Shown here in pieces: positions 44,300-53,214 of a stretch of DNA of 64,000 nucleotides. The notes beneath the pieces were generated by a model. That model was not told the origin of the DNA. It ran no database searches and saw nothing but the letters and a program-made list of their open reading frames with translations. The number at the start of each line of letters is the position of its first letter. The stretch's first letter is position 1. Source of the stretch: DASRBN01 sp035294305 (GTDB taxonomy: Bacteria; Chloroflexota; Ktedonobacteria; Ktedonobacterales; Ktedonobacteraceae); assembly GCA_035294305.1 (NCBI GenBank), contig DATGLD010000011.1, positions 1-64,000 on the forward strand. Reading direction: 5' to 3'. The position numbers and the translations under genes are program-made.

Positions 44300-44839
44300 A
44301 TGAAACGCTGGGTTTTGCTAGTTCTAGTGGTGATTGTAGTTGCGGCGAGCCTGTTGCTCATTCGATTACGCCTGAATAACTCTTCGTTTTTCCAATCACA
44401 TGTGTCACAGGGGCCTGTGAATCACCTGCAACGTATGCCTAATAGCGGGCATAAATATGATCTGTGTATCGAGGCCTTTGCATTATCTCACGCGCCGCCG
44501 GATTATCCCTATAAGACGAACGTCTCATTCCATGACCCGTTTCGCAATACAACCGATACGATCATTCCGCTGCTGATGGGCCTGGACTTGCAGCATAAGA
44601 CGGTTAGTTTTACTGTGACCATCATCGTAAGCCAGGTCGCGACCTATAGCGATTCGATTGCACATGTATCTGTTCAGGATGGTATCTCGGTCATGCTGCC
44701 GGACAAAAACGGTCATTTGCAGCGTTCCAACCAACCGCAGTTCATCGTCAGTTATATCGATACTGGCGGACAAACTGCGGTGCTTGACTATACGTGTTCC
44801 CAGGAATGGCACTGGTCTGCTGTTCCTACCAGATCGTGA
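44300..44839 (+). CDS. Membrane-anchored extracytoplasmic protein of unknown function
   Basis: The ATG at 44300 follows GGGAGG. An N-terminal helix (WVLLVLVVIVVAASLLLIRL) anchors a soluble domain of about 150 residues with two cysteines (DLCIEAF, DYTCSQEW), compatible with one disulfide. No family is recognised. It lies 170 bp after the VKOR gene and ends 13 bp from the convergent exporter gene. Confidence 0.7.
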   Translation: MKRWVLLVLVVIVVAASLLLIRLRLNNSSFFQSHVSQGPVNHLQRMPNSGHKYDLCIEAFALSHAPPDYPYKTNVSFHDPFRNTTDTIIPLLMGLDLQHKTVSFTVTIIVSQVATYSDSIAHVSVQDGISVMLPDKNGHLQRSNQPQFIVSYIDTGGQTAVLDYTCSQEWHWSAVPTRS

Positions 44840-44852
44840 ACAGTTCCGGCCA

Positions 44853-45638
44853 TTATTCCCAGCGGAATGTTTTTATAGCGATCAGCAGAATAACAATCGC
44901 CCAGGCTAGCAGGATGGTCAACGCGAAACTCGGAAAAGCCACGTCATTCGTTAATGATGCCTGTAGCGCCTGAGTAAGCGCGGCAGCAGGGAGAATCTGA
45001 GCGAATGCTGCCAATGGCGCAGGCAAATGGCTCAACGGTAGAATGCCGCCACCGAGCAGCAAGAAAAGTAGGTAGAGCGCATTTGCGCCTGCCAACGTTG
45101 CTTCAGCCCGCAGTGCGCCGGCCATTGCAAGTCCTAATGCCGAAAAAGTGATCGTGCCTATAGCCATCACAAGTAGCGCCAGGAGAGGCGATCCAACTGG
45201 CCGCCAGCCGTAGAAGAGCACGGCGACTCCCACCAGCACGACGACCTGGATCACTTCCAGCGCCAGCACGGAAATCACTTTGGCAATGATCAGCCCACTG
45301 CGCGGTAATGGCGAACTGCCCAGGCGTTTGAGCACCCCATAATAGCGTTCATACGCGGTAGCGATGCCAAGGCTGACCATACCCGTTGCCATGACCGCTA
45401 AAGCCAGCATGCCAGGCAGCAGGAAATCTACCGCCTTTTCGTTCGTGGCCGGCACAATATTGAGCGATGTAAAGAAGATGAGCAATATTACCGGCACGAT
45501 CAGTGTAATTAAGACACTTTCGCCGCGCCGCAATGTCATGAGCAATTCGACCTGTGTCTGTGCCCAGACCTGTTGAGCGAACGGCGCCGCCTTTGATTCA
45601 GGTGTAACTTTTGTCTGCTCTATAGCACGTGTCGTCAT
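44853..45638 (-). CDS. ABC-2-type exporter permease
   Basis: The start is ATG 45638; upstream in-frame starts lie inside the ATPase gene. The 261 residues have six helices in the ABC-2 pattern (GESVLITLIVPVILLIFFTSLNIVP; LLPGMLALAVMATGMVSLGIATAYERYYGVLKRLGSSPLPR region). It is 13 bp downstream of its ATPase gene and will form a homodimeric pore. Relatives export antibiotics or lipids. Confidence 0.92.
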   Translation of the reverse strand: MTTRAIEQTKVTPESKAAPFAQQVWAQTQVELLMTLRRGESVLITLIVPVILLIFFTSLNIVPATNEKAVDFLLPGMLALAVMATGMVSLGIATAYERYYGVLKRLGSSPLPRSGLIIAKVISVLALEVIQVVVLVGVAVLFYGWRPVGSPLLALLVMAIGTITFSALGLAMAGALRAEATLAGANALYLLFLLLGGGILPLSHLPAPLAAFAQILPAAALTQALQASLTNDVAFPSFALTILLAWAIVILLIAIKTFRWE

Positions 45639-45651
45639 TGGTTTGTTCTCG

Positions 45652-46635
45652 CTATTCTCGCACTTCCGCGCCTGTGAGACGCAGGAACAGGTCCTCAAGA
45701 GAACCGTGGCCTACACGTAGCTCGGAGAGCGTAATACCCTCGTCTCGCAGCCACACTGCCAGTTCCACTATAAGCGACGGAGCCGCCGTGGTTTCGATTA
45801 CATAGCTGCCGGGGCGCACTTCTTCCGCTTTGCTTGCTGATGGCAATGCGGCCAGTTTCGCGCAATCCAGACCGGCGCGAGCAATGAAGCGTACAACATT
45901 GGCATTCTGAGCCCCTGTCAACCCGTCCGGTGTATCCATGGCGATCAAGCGCCCATGGTCGATGATAGCAACCCGGTCGGATAGACGTTCGGCTTCATCC
46001 ATCAGGTGCGTGGTCAATAAGATGGTTGTCCCATTGCGCTTCAGGTCACGGATGATTTCCCAGGTCGCCAGCCGTGCCTGCGGGTCCATACCCGAGGTGG
46101 GTTCATCCAGGAAGACCAGCAATGGATTGCCCACCAGGGCAACGGCCAGAGCCAGGCGGCGTTTCTGACCACCCGAAAGTCGCCGGCAGCGCGTTTTCGC
46201 GGCAGCACTGAGGCCGACTCGTTCCAATAGCGCATCGATGTTTTGCGGATGGCGGTAATATCCTGCAAAAAGATGCAGCACTTCGCGGGCGGTGAGGCCC
46301 GTATACAAGCCATCCTGTTGCAGCATTACACCGATCTGCGGTTTAAGAGCTTTCGCATCGCGAATGGGATCAAGCCCCAACACGCGTACACTGCCTCCAT
46401 TGGGAACACGGTAGCCCTCAAGCGTTTCAACGGTAGTTGTCTTGCCCGCGCCATTCGGCCCCAATAAAGCGAAGACTTCTCCCCTGCGCACTGCGAATTG
46501 TAGTTGATCAACGACTTTATAAGAGCCGTACGTTTTCGTGAGTTTATCAACGATAATGGCTTCATCGCTCGATACAAGCCCCTCTGGAGTGGGACCTCCG
46601 GCCATTTGAGCCGTTATCTGCGTGTCAGCAGACAT
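45652..46635 (-). CDS. ABC exporter ATPase (DrrA/CcmA type)
   Basis: The start was set at ATG 46635, nine bases after AAGGAG. The 327 residues show Walker A GPNGAGKT, signature LSGGQKRR, Walker B LVFLDEPTSGMD, H-loop TTHLMDEAERLSD and a C-terminal DUF4162-like tail (LRVGHGSLEDLFLRLTG). With the ABC-2 permease it makes a drug or polymer exporter, and there is no regulator beside it. Confidence 0.95.
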   Translation of the reverse strand: MSADTQITAQMAGGPTPEGLVSSDEAIIVDKLTKTYGSYKVVDQLQFAVRRGEVFALLGPNGAGKTTTVETLEGYRVPNGGSVRVLGLDPIRDAKALKPQIGVMLQQDGLYTGLTAREVLHLFAGYYRHPQNIDALLERVGLSAAAKTRCRRLSGGQKRRLALAVALVGNPLLVFLDEPTSGMDPQARLATWEIIRDLKRNGTTILLTTHLMDEAERLSDRVAIIDHGRLIAMDTPDGLTGAQNANVVRFIARAGLDCAKLAALPSASKAEEVRPGSYVIETTAAPSLIVELAVWLRDEGITLSELRVGHGSLEDLFLRLTGAEVRE

Positions 46636-46904
46636 GAACATGTACTCCTTCACATGACATAAAAAAATAGGAATATCCTGCCTTATACAATACAGTACAG
46701 CAGTTCTCTTCGGATGACAAGTCTCCACTCGTGTCAGTATTTTTACTCAGCGCTTGATGAATTGCAGGTGATCTAAAACTTCTTTTAGGTTTGATACGTG
46801 ACTATTGTAGCGAATAGAGCGGTCTTTCTCTTTGAGATGAGCAAGGGGAAGGGCCGGGCGATTATCAAAGTGTTAGTAGACAAGAGAGTAAAGGAGAAAG
46901 AGCA

Positions 46905-47072
46905 ATGGTTGGTCTGTTATGGGCAATTGTTGTCATTCTGGTAGTATTGTGGCTGATTGGATTTGTTGTCCTGCATGTATCCAGCTTCCTGATACACCTG
47001 CTACTGATCGCGGCAGTGATAGTACTGCTCTACAACCTCTTTATGGGGATGCGCTCGCGTAGAAGCCTATAA
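46905..47072 (+). CDS. lmo0937-family small membrane protein
   Basis: A 55-residue protein with two helices (LLWAIVVILVVLWLIGFVVLHV and LIHLLLIAAVIVLLYNLF) and a short basic tail (MRSRRSL). The pattern matches lmo0937/DUF5670 proteins, which are common in stress-induced loci. AAAGGAG lies nine bases before the ATG. It is monocistronic with its own terminator. Confidence 0.85.
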   Translation: MVGLLWAIVVILVVLWLIGFVVLHVSSFLIHLLLIAAVIVLLYNLFMGMRSRRSL

Positions 47073-47115
47073 GTGTGTGATGGCGGTATCTTATCACCTT
47101 CCTGAGTAGAGCATA

Positions 47116-47159
47116 TAAAGGGCTGGTAACTGGTTGACGAGACAGTTGCTGGCCCTTTA
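47116..47159 (+). terminator. Terminator of the lmo0937-type gene
   Basis: TAAAGGGCTGGTAACTG (47116-47132) pairs with CAGTTGCTGGCCCTTTA (47143-47159) over 17 bp with three G-U pairs and a 10-nt loop. Confidence 0.7.
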
Positions 47160-47191
47160 CATGCGTTCTCATCTTCATTTCCCCCATTGAT

Positions 47192-47221
47192 TTGACGTGG
47201 TTCATCCTCAAGTGTTACACT
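47192..47221 (+). promoter_or_regulatory. Candidate guaB promoter
   Basis: TTGACG (47192-47197) and TACACT (47216-47221) are 18 bp apart, giving a leader of about 225 nt before guaB. The leader includes GC-rich palindromes (GGGGCCCGGCCC). The 380-bp spacer 47073-47452 holds nothing else I can support. Confidence 0.4.
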
Positions 47222-47452
47222 ACTGAAAACAGAAATGTTCCATAGGACCGAGAGGGGAATCCTCCCAGCCCTGGCACTATTCAATAACATCTCTTCTCGT
47301 ATGTATGCGATGTATCTTATGCTTCGTCTTCGTAGAGCGTATTTGTAATTCATAGCAGTTGAGAGATACCCATCCAGATCATTCACATGTGATGGTAGGG
47401 GCCCGGCCCACGTTGTATCGTGTGTGCTGGGCGTTTTTATAAGGAGGTTGAA

Positions 47453-48979
47453 ATGGTGTCCCCGGCACCTGTACAGAAGCTGAATCAAAATCATCACGCA
47501 TTCGGCGACAAGTTTGCGCTGGAAGGTCTAACATTCGATGACGTATTGATTATACCGGCTGCTTCGTCGGTACTGCCGCGCGATGTCTCTACTGAGACGC
47601 GCCTGACCCGAACTATCACCATTAACATTCCCATCGTCAGTGCGGCCATGGACACCGTTACCGAGGCGCGCCTGGCTATCGCCCTGGCGCGCGAGGGCGG
47701 CATCGGCATTATCCATCGCAATTTATCCATTGAAGATCAGGCACAGGAAGTTGATAAAGTCAAACGTTCGGAGTCGGGCATGATTACCGACCCCATCACT
47801 CTGGAACCAAACGCTCTTCTCAGCGAGGCGCTGGATGTGATGAAGCGTTATCATATCTCTGGCATTCCGATTACCGAGCAGGGCAAGCTCGTCGGCATTC
47901 TCACTAATCGCGATATTCGCTTTGAAACTCGTTTTGATCGACCCGTCGTAGAACTGATGACGCGGGACCATCTGATTACAGTGCCCGTCGGGACGACATT
48001 GGAACAGGCACGCGATAGCCTGCATCGCTATAAGATTGAAAAGCTGCCGGTTGTGGATGAGCATGGGATGCTCAAGGGGCTGATAACCATGAAGGATATC
48101 CAGAAGAAAATCCTCTATCCCAACGCGGCCAAGGATGAATATGGTCGTCTGCGGGTCGGTGCAGCCGTTGGAGTCGGGCCGGATACCGAAAAGCGTTGTG
48201 AGGCATTGATCGAGGAGGGCGTCGATGTACTGGTGGTGGATACCTCACATGCGCACTCCTGGATGGTAATTGAGACGGTAGCGCAGGTGAAAAAACGGTT
48301 CGGCAGGCAGGTACAATTGATGGCGGGTAACGTGGTAACCGCTGAGGCGACCGAAGCATTGATCCAGGCGGGTGTGGACGCCGTCAAAGTTGGGATTGGG
48401 GCCGGGTCGATTTGTACGACGCGCGTTATAGCGGGGGTTGGCATGCCGCAGGTTACCGCGATCTACGAGTGCGCTCGCGTCGCCCGGCAATATAGCGTGC
48501 CCGTTGTAGGTGATGGCGGCATACAGTATTCGGGCGACATTGCTAAGGCGGTTGCAGCCGGCGCCGACTCGGTCATGCTGGGCAGTTTGCTGGCTGGCGT
48601 CGATGAAAGCCCAGGCGAACTCATCATTTCGCATGGCGAGCGTTTCAAAGACTACCGGGGCATGGGTTCAATTGCGGCCATGAAGCAGCGCAGTTATAGC
48701 AAAGACCGTTACTTCCAGGCCGATATTGCTGGCGAGTCGAGCCTGATTGCTGAAGGCGTCGAGGGGCGTGTTCCATACAAGGGTATGTTGGGGCCTCTAG
48801 TCTATCAACTGGTAGGTGGTCTGCGCCAATCAATGGGTTACGCCGGCTGTACCACCATTGCCGAGATGCAGGAGAAAACGCGCTTCGTGCGCATTACGAG
48901 CGCCGGATTGCGCGAGAGCCACCCGCACGATGTAATGGTGACTAAAGAGGCACCGAACTATGGTGTCAAACATGGGTAA
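47453..48979 (+). CDS. guaB: IMP dehydrogenase
   Basis: The ATG at 47453 follows AAGGAGG. The 508-residue enzyme has the TIM barrel (ALEGLTFDDVLIIPAASSVLPRDVS; VSAAMDTVTEARLAIALAREGGIGIIHRN), two inserted CBS domains (about 105-225) and the active-site loop GAGSICTTRVIAGVG with the catalytic cysteine. The YSKDRYF flap supplies the Arg region. It converts IMP to XMP with NAD, the committed step to GTP. It is followed at 330 bp by two roadblock genes and a GTPase. Confidence 0.97.
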   Translation: MVSPAPVQKLNQNHHAFGDKFALEGLTFDDVLIIPAASSVLPRDVSTETRLTRTITINIPIVSAAMDTVTEARLAIALAREGGIGIIHRNLSIEDQAQEVDKVKRSESGMITDPITLEPNALLSEALDVMKRYHISGIPITEQGKLVGILTNRDIRFETRFDRPVVELMTRDHLITVPVGTTLEQARDSLHRYKIEKLPVVDEHGMLKGLITMKDIQKKILYPNAAKDEYGRLRVGAAVGVGPDTEKRCEALIEEGVDVLVVDTSHAHSWMVIETVAQVKKRFGRQVQLMAGNVVTAEATEALIQAGVDAVKVGIGAGSICTTRVIAGVGMPQVTAIYECARVARQYSVPVVGDGGIQYSGDIAKAVAAGADSVMLGSLLAGVDESPGELIISHGERFKDYRGMGSIAAMKQRSYSKDRYFQADIAGESSLIAEGVEGRVPYKGMLGPLVYQLVGGLRQSMGYAGCTTIAEMQEKTRFVRITSAGLRESHPHDVMVTKEAPNYGVKHG

Positions 48980-49021
48980 ATGATTGATGGCCTGTTGGCA
49001 GACTGGCAAGGGAAGATCAAC

Positions 49022-49065
49022 AATATATGCGTGCAGGCAACCGCTTCTTGATACACGCATATATT
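49022..49065 (+). terminator. Hairpin downstream of guaB
   Basis: AATATATGCGTG (49022-49033) and CACGCATATATT (49054-49065) are a perfect 12-bp inverted repeat with a 20-nt loop, 42 bp after the stop. No T-run; it may be an mRNA end or a regulatory site before the roadblock genes. Confidence 0.5.
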
Positions 49066-49312
49066 CCCCCTCTGCATCGTTCTCTGAATCAGAGGGCACC
49101 TTTCGCACTAAAATCTATCCAGGCGCAAAGGCTCTGTTTGTTTGTACCAGGGTGTTAATACAGCAAGCTTTGCGAAAGCTGCCTTATCGCATTGGTGAGA
49201 GGAGCATTAGCCAAGATATCCCATCTTGTTGCGCCGACCATATGCATCGGTTAGAATGGAGAAGTCCATGAAGACTCTACAATACTTAAACCCGGTGCTC
49301 GCGGAGGAAAAA

Positions 49313-49678
49313 ATGGTTGATCTGAAACAAACGCTGAGCCGCTTTCTCTCAATACCAGGTGTGCGGCTCGCTGTCCTGGTGGGACGTGATGGTTTATTGA
49401 TCGAAGGCCTGACCCGTGATGGCAAAGAGGATATGGAGGCAGTCGGTGCCATTATGACCACCGGCCTGAATACCGCGGAAGCCCTGGGCCAGGAGATTGC
49501 GCGCGGCAGCGTGATTGGCACCCTGATGGAGTACGAGCATGGATTAGTGAGCGCGGAACCTCTGGGAGATTTTGCTTTAATGGTGACACTTTTCGATAAT
49601 GCGGCCAGCATTGGCCGCGTGCGGCACATGGTCAAGGCCAGCCGGAATGAAATTCTTGAAGCACTTGATATCGCATAA
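49313..49678 (+). CDS. Roadblock/LC7-domain protein (MglB-like), first copy
   Basis: A compact roadblock domain: VDLKQTLSRFLSIPGVRLAVLVGRDGLLIEG, a helix with the family's ambivalent Met/Thr residues (MEAVGAIMTTGLNTAEALGQE), and a final strand-helix pair. MglB homodimers are GTPase-activating proteins and nucleotide-exchange modulators of MglA. GGAGG stands six bases before ATG 49313; ATG 49268, with GGAGA, would add 15 residues and cannot be excluded. Next come a second roadblock gene and the GTPase gene. Confidence 0.88.
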   Translation: MVDLKQTLSRFLSIPGVRLAVLVGRDGLLIEGLTRDGKEDMEAVGAIMTTGLNTAEALGQEIARGSVIGTLMEYEHGLVSAEPLGDFALMVTLFDNAASIGRVRHMVKASRNEILEALDIA

Positions 49679-49736
49679 TCTATTCCTGGCATGATTGATG
49701 AACTCTTAGACGGGCGTGTACATAGAGGACGCGTAC

Positions 49737-50231
49737 ATGGAACAGTTAACCAATCTTATCATCTCGGATCGCGAACTTGCTATTATCTCAACCGCATTAA
49801 ACAAACTTATGAACGACACCAGCGCAACCTCTGTCATGCTGCTTGACAAGAGTGGCCAGGTGATTGCCAATCAGGGGACAAGCACCAAGCGTAATGCAAC
49901 CTCTCTGGGAGCATTACTGGCAGGGGCATTCTCCTCCTCGCGGCATATCGCCGAACTGCTGGGCGAAAAAGACTTCCGCACCATTTTTCAGCAGGGTGTC
50001 CACGAGAACATTTATACGACGATGGTCGAAGAACAATGGCTGCTCGTCATCGTCTTTGACAAACTCACCCATATAGGACTGGTCAAAGTACTCTCTAAAA
50101 AAACATCAGACGAGCTCGCGCATATCCTGGAGCGTGTGCGGGCAGATACTGTGCGCCAGAAGTCCTCTGTTCTCAATATTCAGTTCCGCTCTTCGGTTGA
50201 AGACACCATTGATCTGCTCTTCCGGGATTAG
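49737..50231 (+). CDS. Roadblock/LC7-domain protein, second copy
   Basis: The 164-residue protein has the roadblock core after an N-terminal helix: LMNDTSATSVMLLDKSGQVIANQG, then GALLAGAFSSSRHIAELLGE and WLLVIVFDKLTHIGLVKVLSKK. A C-terminal helical tail (residues 125-164) is longer than in the first copy. ATG 49737 is preferred (GAGG at about ten bases). The two roadblock proteins are clearly divergent, so they may form a heterodimer or act on different partners. The GTPase gene starts 13 bp later. Confidence 0.88.
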   Translation: MEQLTNLIISDRELAIISTALNKLMNDTSATSVMLLDKSGQVIANQGTSTKRNATSLGALLAGAFSSSRHIAELLGEKDFRTIFQQGVHENIYTTMVEEQWLLVIVFDKLTHIGLVKVLSKKTSDELAHILERVRADTVRQKSSVLNIQFRSSVEDTIDLLFRD

Positions 50232-50244
50232 AGGTATCAGGTAT

Positions 50245-50820
50245 ATGGCGCTCATTAATATCGCGTCTCATGAGATCCACTGCAAGATCGTCTATTATGG
50301 CATTGGCTATTGCGGGAAGACGACAAACTTGCAGTATGTATACAGGAGCATTAATCCCAACGCGCGTGGCGAGATGCTTTCCATTGCCACCGAGACAGAG
50401 CGAACGCTTTTCTTCGACTTTTTGCCGCTCGACCTGGGAACCGTACATGGATTCCGCACGCGTTTTCACCTGTATACTGTTCCCGGCCAGATCCTTTACG
50501 AGCGCACACGCCTGGCCGTGCTGAATGGGGCTGATGGGATCGTCTTCGTCGTGGACTCGCAGGCCGAGAAGTTCGAGGAGAACGTACAGAGCATTCGCGA
50601 ACTGGAGGTGAATTTGCGCCGGCTTGGCAAAGACCTGGGTCAATTCCCTTTTGTCATGCAATGGAATAAACGTGATATGCCCTCTGCGTTACCTGTTCCT
50701 GTTCTCGAACGCTACCTCAACCGGCGGCGCGTCCCCAGCTTTGAAGCCATCGCATCCGCGGGGACGGGGGTATTTGCCACGCTGCGTGCCATCAGCAAAG
50801 GCGTGATGGCACAATTGTAA
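50245..50820 (+). CDS. MglA-like Ras-family GTPase
   Basis: The 191 residues match the MglA subgroup closely: P-loop GIGYCGKTTN (G1), the switch segment ATETERTLFFDFLPLDLG, and HLYTVPGQ in place of the usual DTPGQ (a change typical of MglA), then WNKRD (G4) and ASAGTGVF (G5). The Gln of VPGQ and the Arg of TERTL are those used for GTP hydrolysis in MglA. In Myxococcus and Thermus this protein with MglB sets polarity. Here it lies last in a tight three-gene set with two roadblock genes. GAGGT precedes the ATG. Confidence 0.94.
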   Translation: MALINIASHEIHCKIVYYGIGYCGKTTNLQYVYRSINPNARGEMLSIATETERTLFFDFLPLDLGTVHGFRTRFHLYTVPGQILYERTRLAVLNGADGIVFVVDSQAEKFEENVQSIRELEVNLRRLGKDLGQFPFVMQWNKRDMPSALPVPVLERYLNRRRVPSFEAIASAGTGVFATLRAISKGVMAQL

Positions 50821-50831
50821 GGCAGCAATTT

Positions 50832-51653
50832 GTGAGAATCTATGGCCTTGATTTCACCAGCATCCCCTCTCGCAGGAAACCTATCACTAGCGCCGCATGC
50901 GAGCTTCACGACGATCTTCTACGCGTAGAGGGTTTTCTGAGTCTCACCGGTTTTGAAGACTTTGAAAGTTTTCTCCACACAGACGGCCCCTGGCTGGCCG
51001 GGCTGGACTTCCCTTTTGGGCAACCGCGCAAACTTATTGAAAATCTCGGATGGCCTCAGAATTGGGTAGATTACATGCAAATCATTGCCTCTATGGAGAG
51101 AAAGCAGTTTGAAGCGCTCTTGACGCGTTACCAGGAGGGTAGACCGGCAGGCGATAAGCAGCATTTGAGGTCCGTCGATATCCTGGCGCACGCTCGCAGC
51201 CCAATGATGATGTACCGCGTGCCCGTAGGAAAAATGTTTTTTGAGGGCGCCACCCGCCTGCTAAAATCAGAGGTAAGTATTCTGCCGTGTCGTCCCACCA
51301 ATGACAACCGGATTGTCTTCGAAGGCTATCCGGCCCTGGTTGCACGCAAGTTAATTGGGAAGCGCAGTTATAAGAGCGATGAACGCAGGCAGCAAACACG
51401 CGATAGGGAGCTGGCTCGAAAAGAAATTATTGATGGCCTACATTCGGATAAGATACTAAAACAGTATGGCTTGCGAATTGGGCTGGCCGGTGCGATGGTT
51501 GAGATGCTTATAAAGGATGCTATGGGTGATACATTGGATGCTCTATTATGCGCGGTACAGGCCGGTTGGGCTTTTTTGCAAAGAGATAGAGCGTATGGGA
51601 TACCACGGAATTGTGATGTGATAGAAGGATGGATTATTGACCCTGTGATCTGA
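50832..51653 (+). CDS. DUF429-domain protein (RNase H-like fold)
   Basis: The 273-residue protein begins at GTG 50832, 11 bp after the GTPase stop. Motifs of the DUF429 family are the first-strand YGLDFTSIP with an acidic residue, AGLDFPFGQP with the second acidic residue, EGYPALVARKLIG and the late MGDTLDALLCAVQAGWA helix with two aspartates. The fold is RNase H-like and the activity unknown. It may be co-transcribed with the GTPase set. Confidence 0.85.
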   Translation: MRIYGLDFTSIPSRRKPITSAACELHDDLLRVEGFLSLTGFEDFESFLHTDGPWLAGLDFPFGQPRKLIENLGWPQNWVDYMQIIASMERKQFEALLTRYQEGRPAGDKQHLRSVDILAHARSPMMMYRVPVGKMFFEGATRLLKSEVSILPCRPTNDNRIVFEGYPALVARKLIGKRSYKSDERRQQTRDRELARKEIIDGLHSDKILKQYGLRIGLAGAMVEMLIKDAMGDTLDALLCAVQAGWAFLQRDRAYGIPRNCDVIEGWIIDPVI

Positions 51654-51705
51654 TTCCCAGGCCATAAGCAACTATCCTATCCGCTTGAATGAAATGGCTC
51701 TCTAC

Positions 51706-52626
51706 TCATACTAATACACCAGCAATTCCCAGCAGCGTCACCACCACTCCAATTATCGTTGTGATCGATGGCACCTCTCCAAGCAGCCAGATACCGAGTA
51801 TGATACCGCCGGTTACCTCCTGTGTGGCAATCAGATTGGCATAAGTCGCGTGAACATTACGCACGGCAGCATTGTAGAGGGTATGCCCAAAGCCGAGTGG
51901 AAGAATGCCGAGCGCTAATACGGCTCCTACTGCAGGCAGGGGATAGGTATGCTGAAAGGCGAAATAGAGCGTGATGGGCAGCAGCCAGAGCGCGGCCAGT
52001 CCATAGACGTTGGTCGTGTAGCGGAACAGCGGATGGCGGTCGCGCTCTCCGCGTCCAGCTACCGAATAGACGGCGAAGCAGAAGCCAGATAGTAAGGCCA
52101 TTCCATCACCAAGGATCATGCATTGGCCGGTGCCGGATAGTGAACAGGCCGCGTAATGAGGCTGGAACCCTGCCATAATAGCGATTCCCACTATCGCCAC
52201 TCCAATTCCCACATATTTCCGGCGCGGCAATGGTTCGCGCAGGATCAATGCCGAGAATAGCGTTGCGAAGATAGGCGAAGTGTAAGCGAGAGCGAGCGAG
52301 TGAGCAATTGTGGTGAAACTGAGCGAGGCGATGTAGAAAATAAAGTGCAGGGCCGTAACAAGGCCGTAGAAGAGAAAACGCGGCAGTTCCTGCCTTTTCA
52401 ATAACAGCCGCTGCCTCGTGAGGAGACCCATCATGGCGACCAGCAGCGTAGCTATGGCTAAACGCCAGAAAGCGACTTCAACGGAACTGAATGGTTGTGA
52501 CCAGCGCACAAAAATCGGGCTGGTTGAGAAAAAGACGACGGCGATACACACATAAAGCAATCCCAGCTTTGATTGTTTTACCGGAATCTGGGTTGGTGAT
52601 ACTGGAGCTGGCTCGAGTTCTTCCAT
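51706..52626 (-). CDS. EamA-family (DMT) transporter
   Basis: Ten helices in two EamA halves over 306 residues, after a polar N-terminus. TSPIFVRWSQPFSSVEVAFWRLAIATLLV is the conserved first helix pair, and GILPLGFGHTLYNAAVRNVHATYANLIATQEVTGGIILG the second-half signature. The substrate is unknown. It is not part of the GTPase operon. Confidence 0.88.
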   Translation of the reverse strand: MEELEPAPVSPTQIPVKQSKLGLLYVCIAVVFFSTSPIFVRWSQPFSSVEVAFWRLAIATLLVAMMGLLTRQRLLLKRQELPRFLFYGLVTALHFIFYIASLSFTTIAHSLALAYTSPIFATLFSALILREPLPRRKYVGIGVAIVGIAIMAGFQPHYAACSLSGTGQCMILGDGMALLSGFCFAVYSVAGRGERDRHPLFRYTTNVYGLAALWLLPITLYFAFQHTYPLPAVGAVLALGILPLGFGHTLYNAAVRNVHATYANLIATQEVTGGIILGIWLLGEVPSITTIIGVVVTLLGIAGVLV

Positions 52627-52730
52627 TGCAAATAGGCTATCTTAGCCGCGTATGGTGTCAAAAACTGGGTGACGAAGCTCATATGAGCCTCGTTGAGGAA
52701 TATCTATGTGTATCATATCTATCTCATTCA

Positions 52731-53180
52731 TCAACTAATCGCATACAAGCGTTCGCGTCTGTCTTGTCTTAATTCCGCTGTCCTGTCCATACCGGCCAGC
52801 GCTAATGCTGCCGAGAGCCGTACGGGACGCGGTAACCGCGGGTTATGGGATATGTGCTGCAAAGGGATCACTGTTGTGGCATCGTTCAGTAGTGTCAGTA
52901 GCCAGACAACCGATTGGCGCTCATGCGGGTCATCACGCTGCAGCGAACGCACAAGCTGCGCGGCGAAATGACTGCCGAAAGTAGTTACTCCCAGGAGCAA
53001 CTGCTGCCGTATTTCGCCGGTGTTAAGCGTTGAATTGGTGGCAAGCTGGATAAGCTCATTAACCTTCAGGCGTATCTGCCTGTGAGATTTCAAGACCTCA
53101 AGCTCCACAACGTTCCAGTGATGCTGATGCGTGTGGGCTTCAGCTTCTTGCTGGAACAGCCTGCTGTCCCATTTTTCCAT
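52731..53180 (-). CDS. Small helical (HEAT-like) protein of unknown function
   Basis: The ATG at 53180 lies after AAGGA. The 149-residue protein is alpha-helical, with a C-terminal part that resembles HEAT repeats (DPHERQSVVWLLTLLNDATTVIP; LPRPVRLSAALALAGM). No family or catalytic motif is seen. It lies 35 bp downstream of the DUF402 gene and is probably in the same transcript. Confidence 0.6.
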   Translation of the reverse strand: MEKWDSRLFQQEAEAHTHQHHWNVVELEVLKSHRQIRLKVNELIQLATNSTLNTGEIRQQLLLGVTTFGSHFAAQLVRSLQRDDPHERQSVVWLLTLLNDATTVIPLQHISHNPRLPRPVRLSAALALAGMDRTAELRQDRRERLYAIS

Positions 53181-53214
53181 CAAGATTTGTCCTTCCAGGG
53201 TCTTCTGGTTGCCC

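Noticed and set aside
47030..47497. 155-codon minus-strand frame over the guaB leader
   Set aside because: It overlaps a terminator, the guaB promoter and the guaB start; no ribosome site or family.
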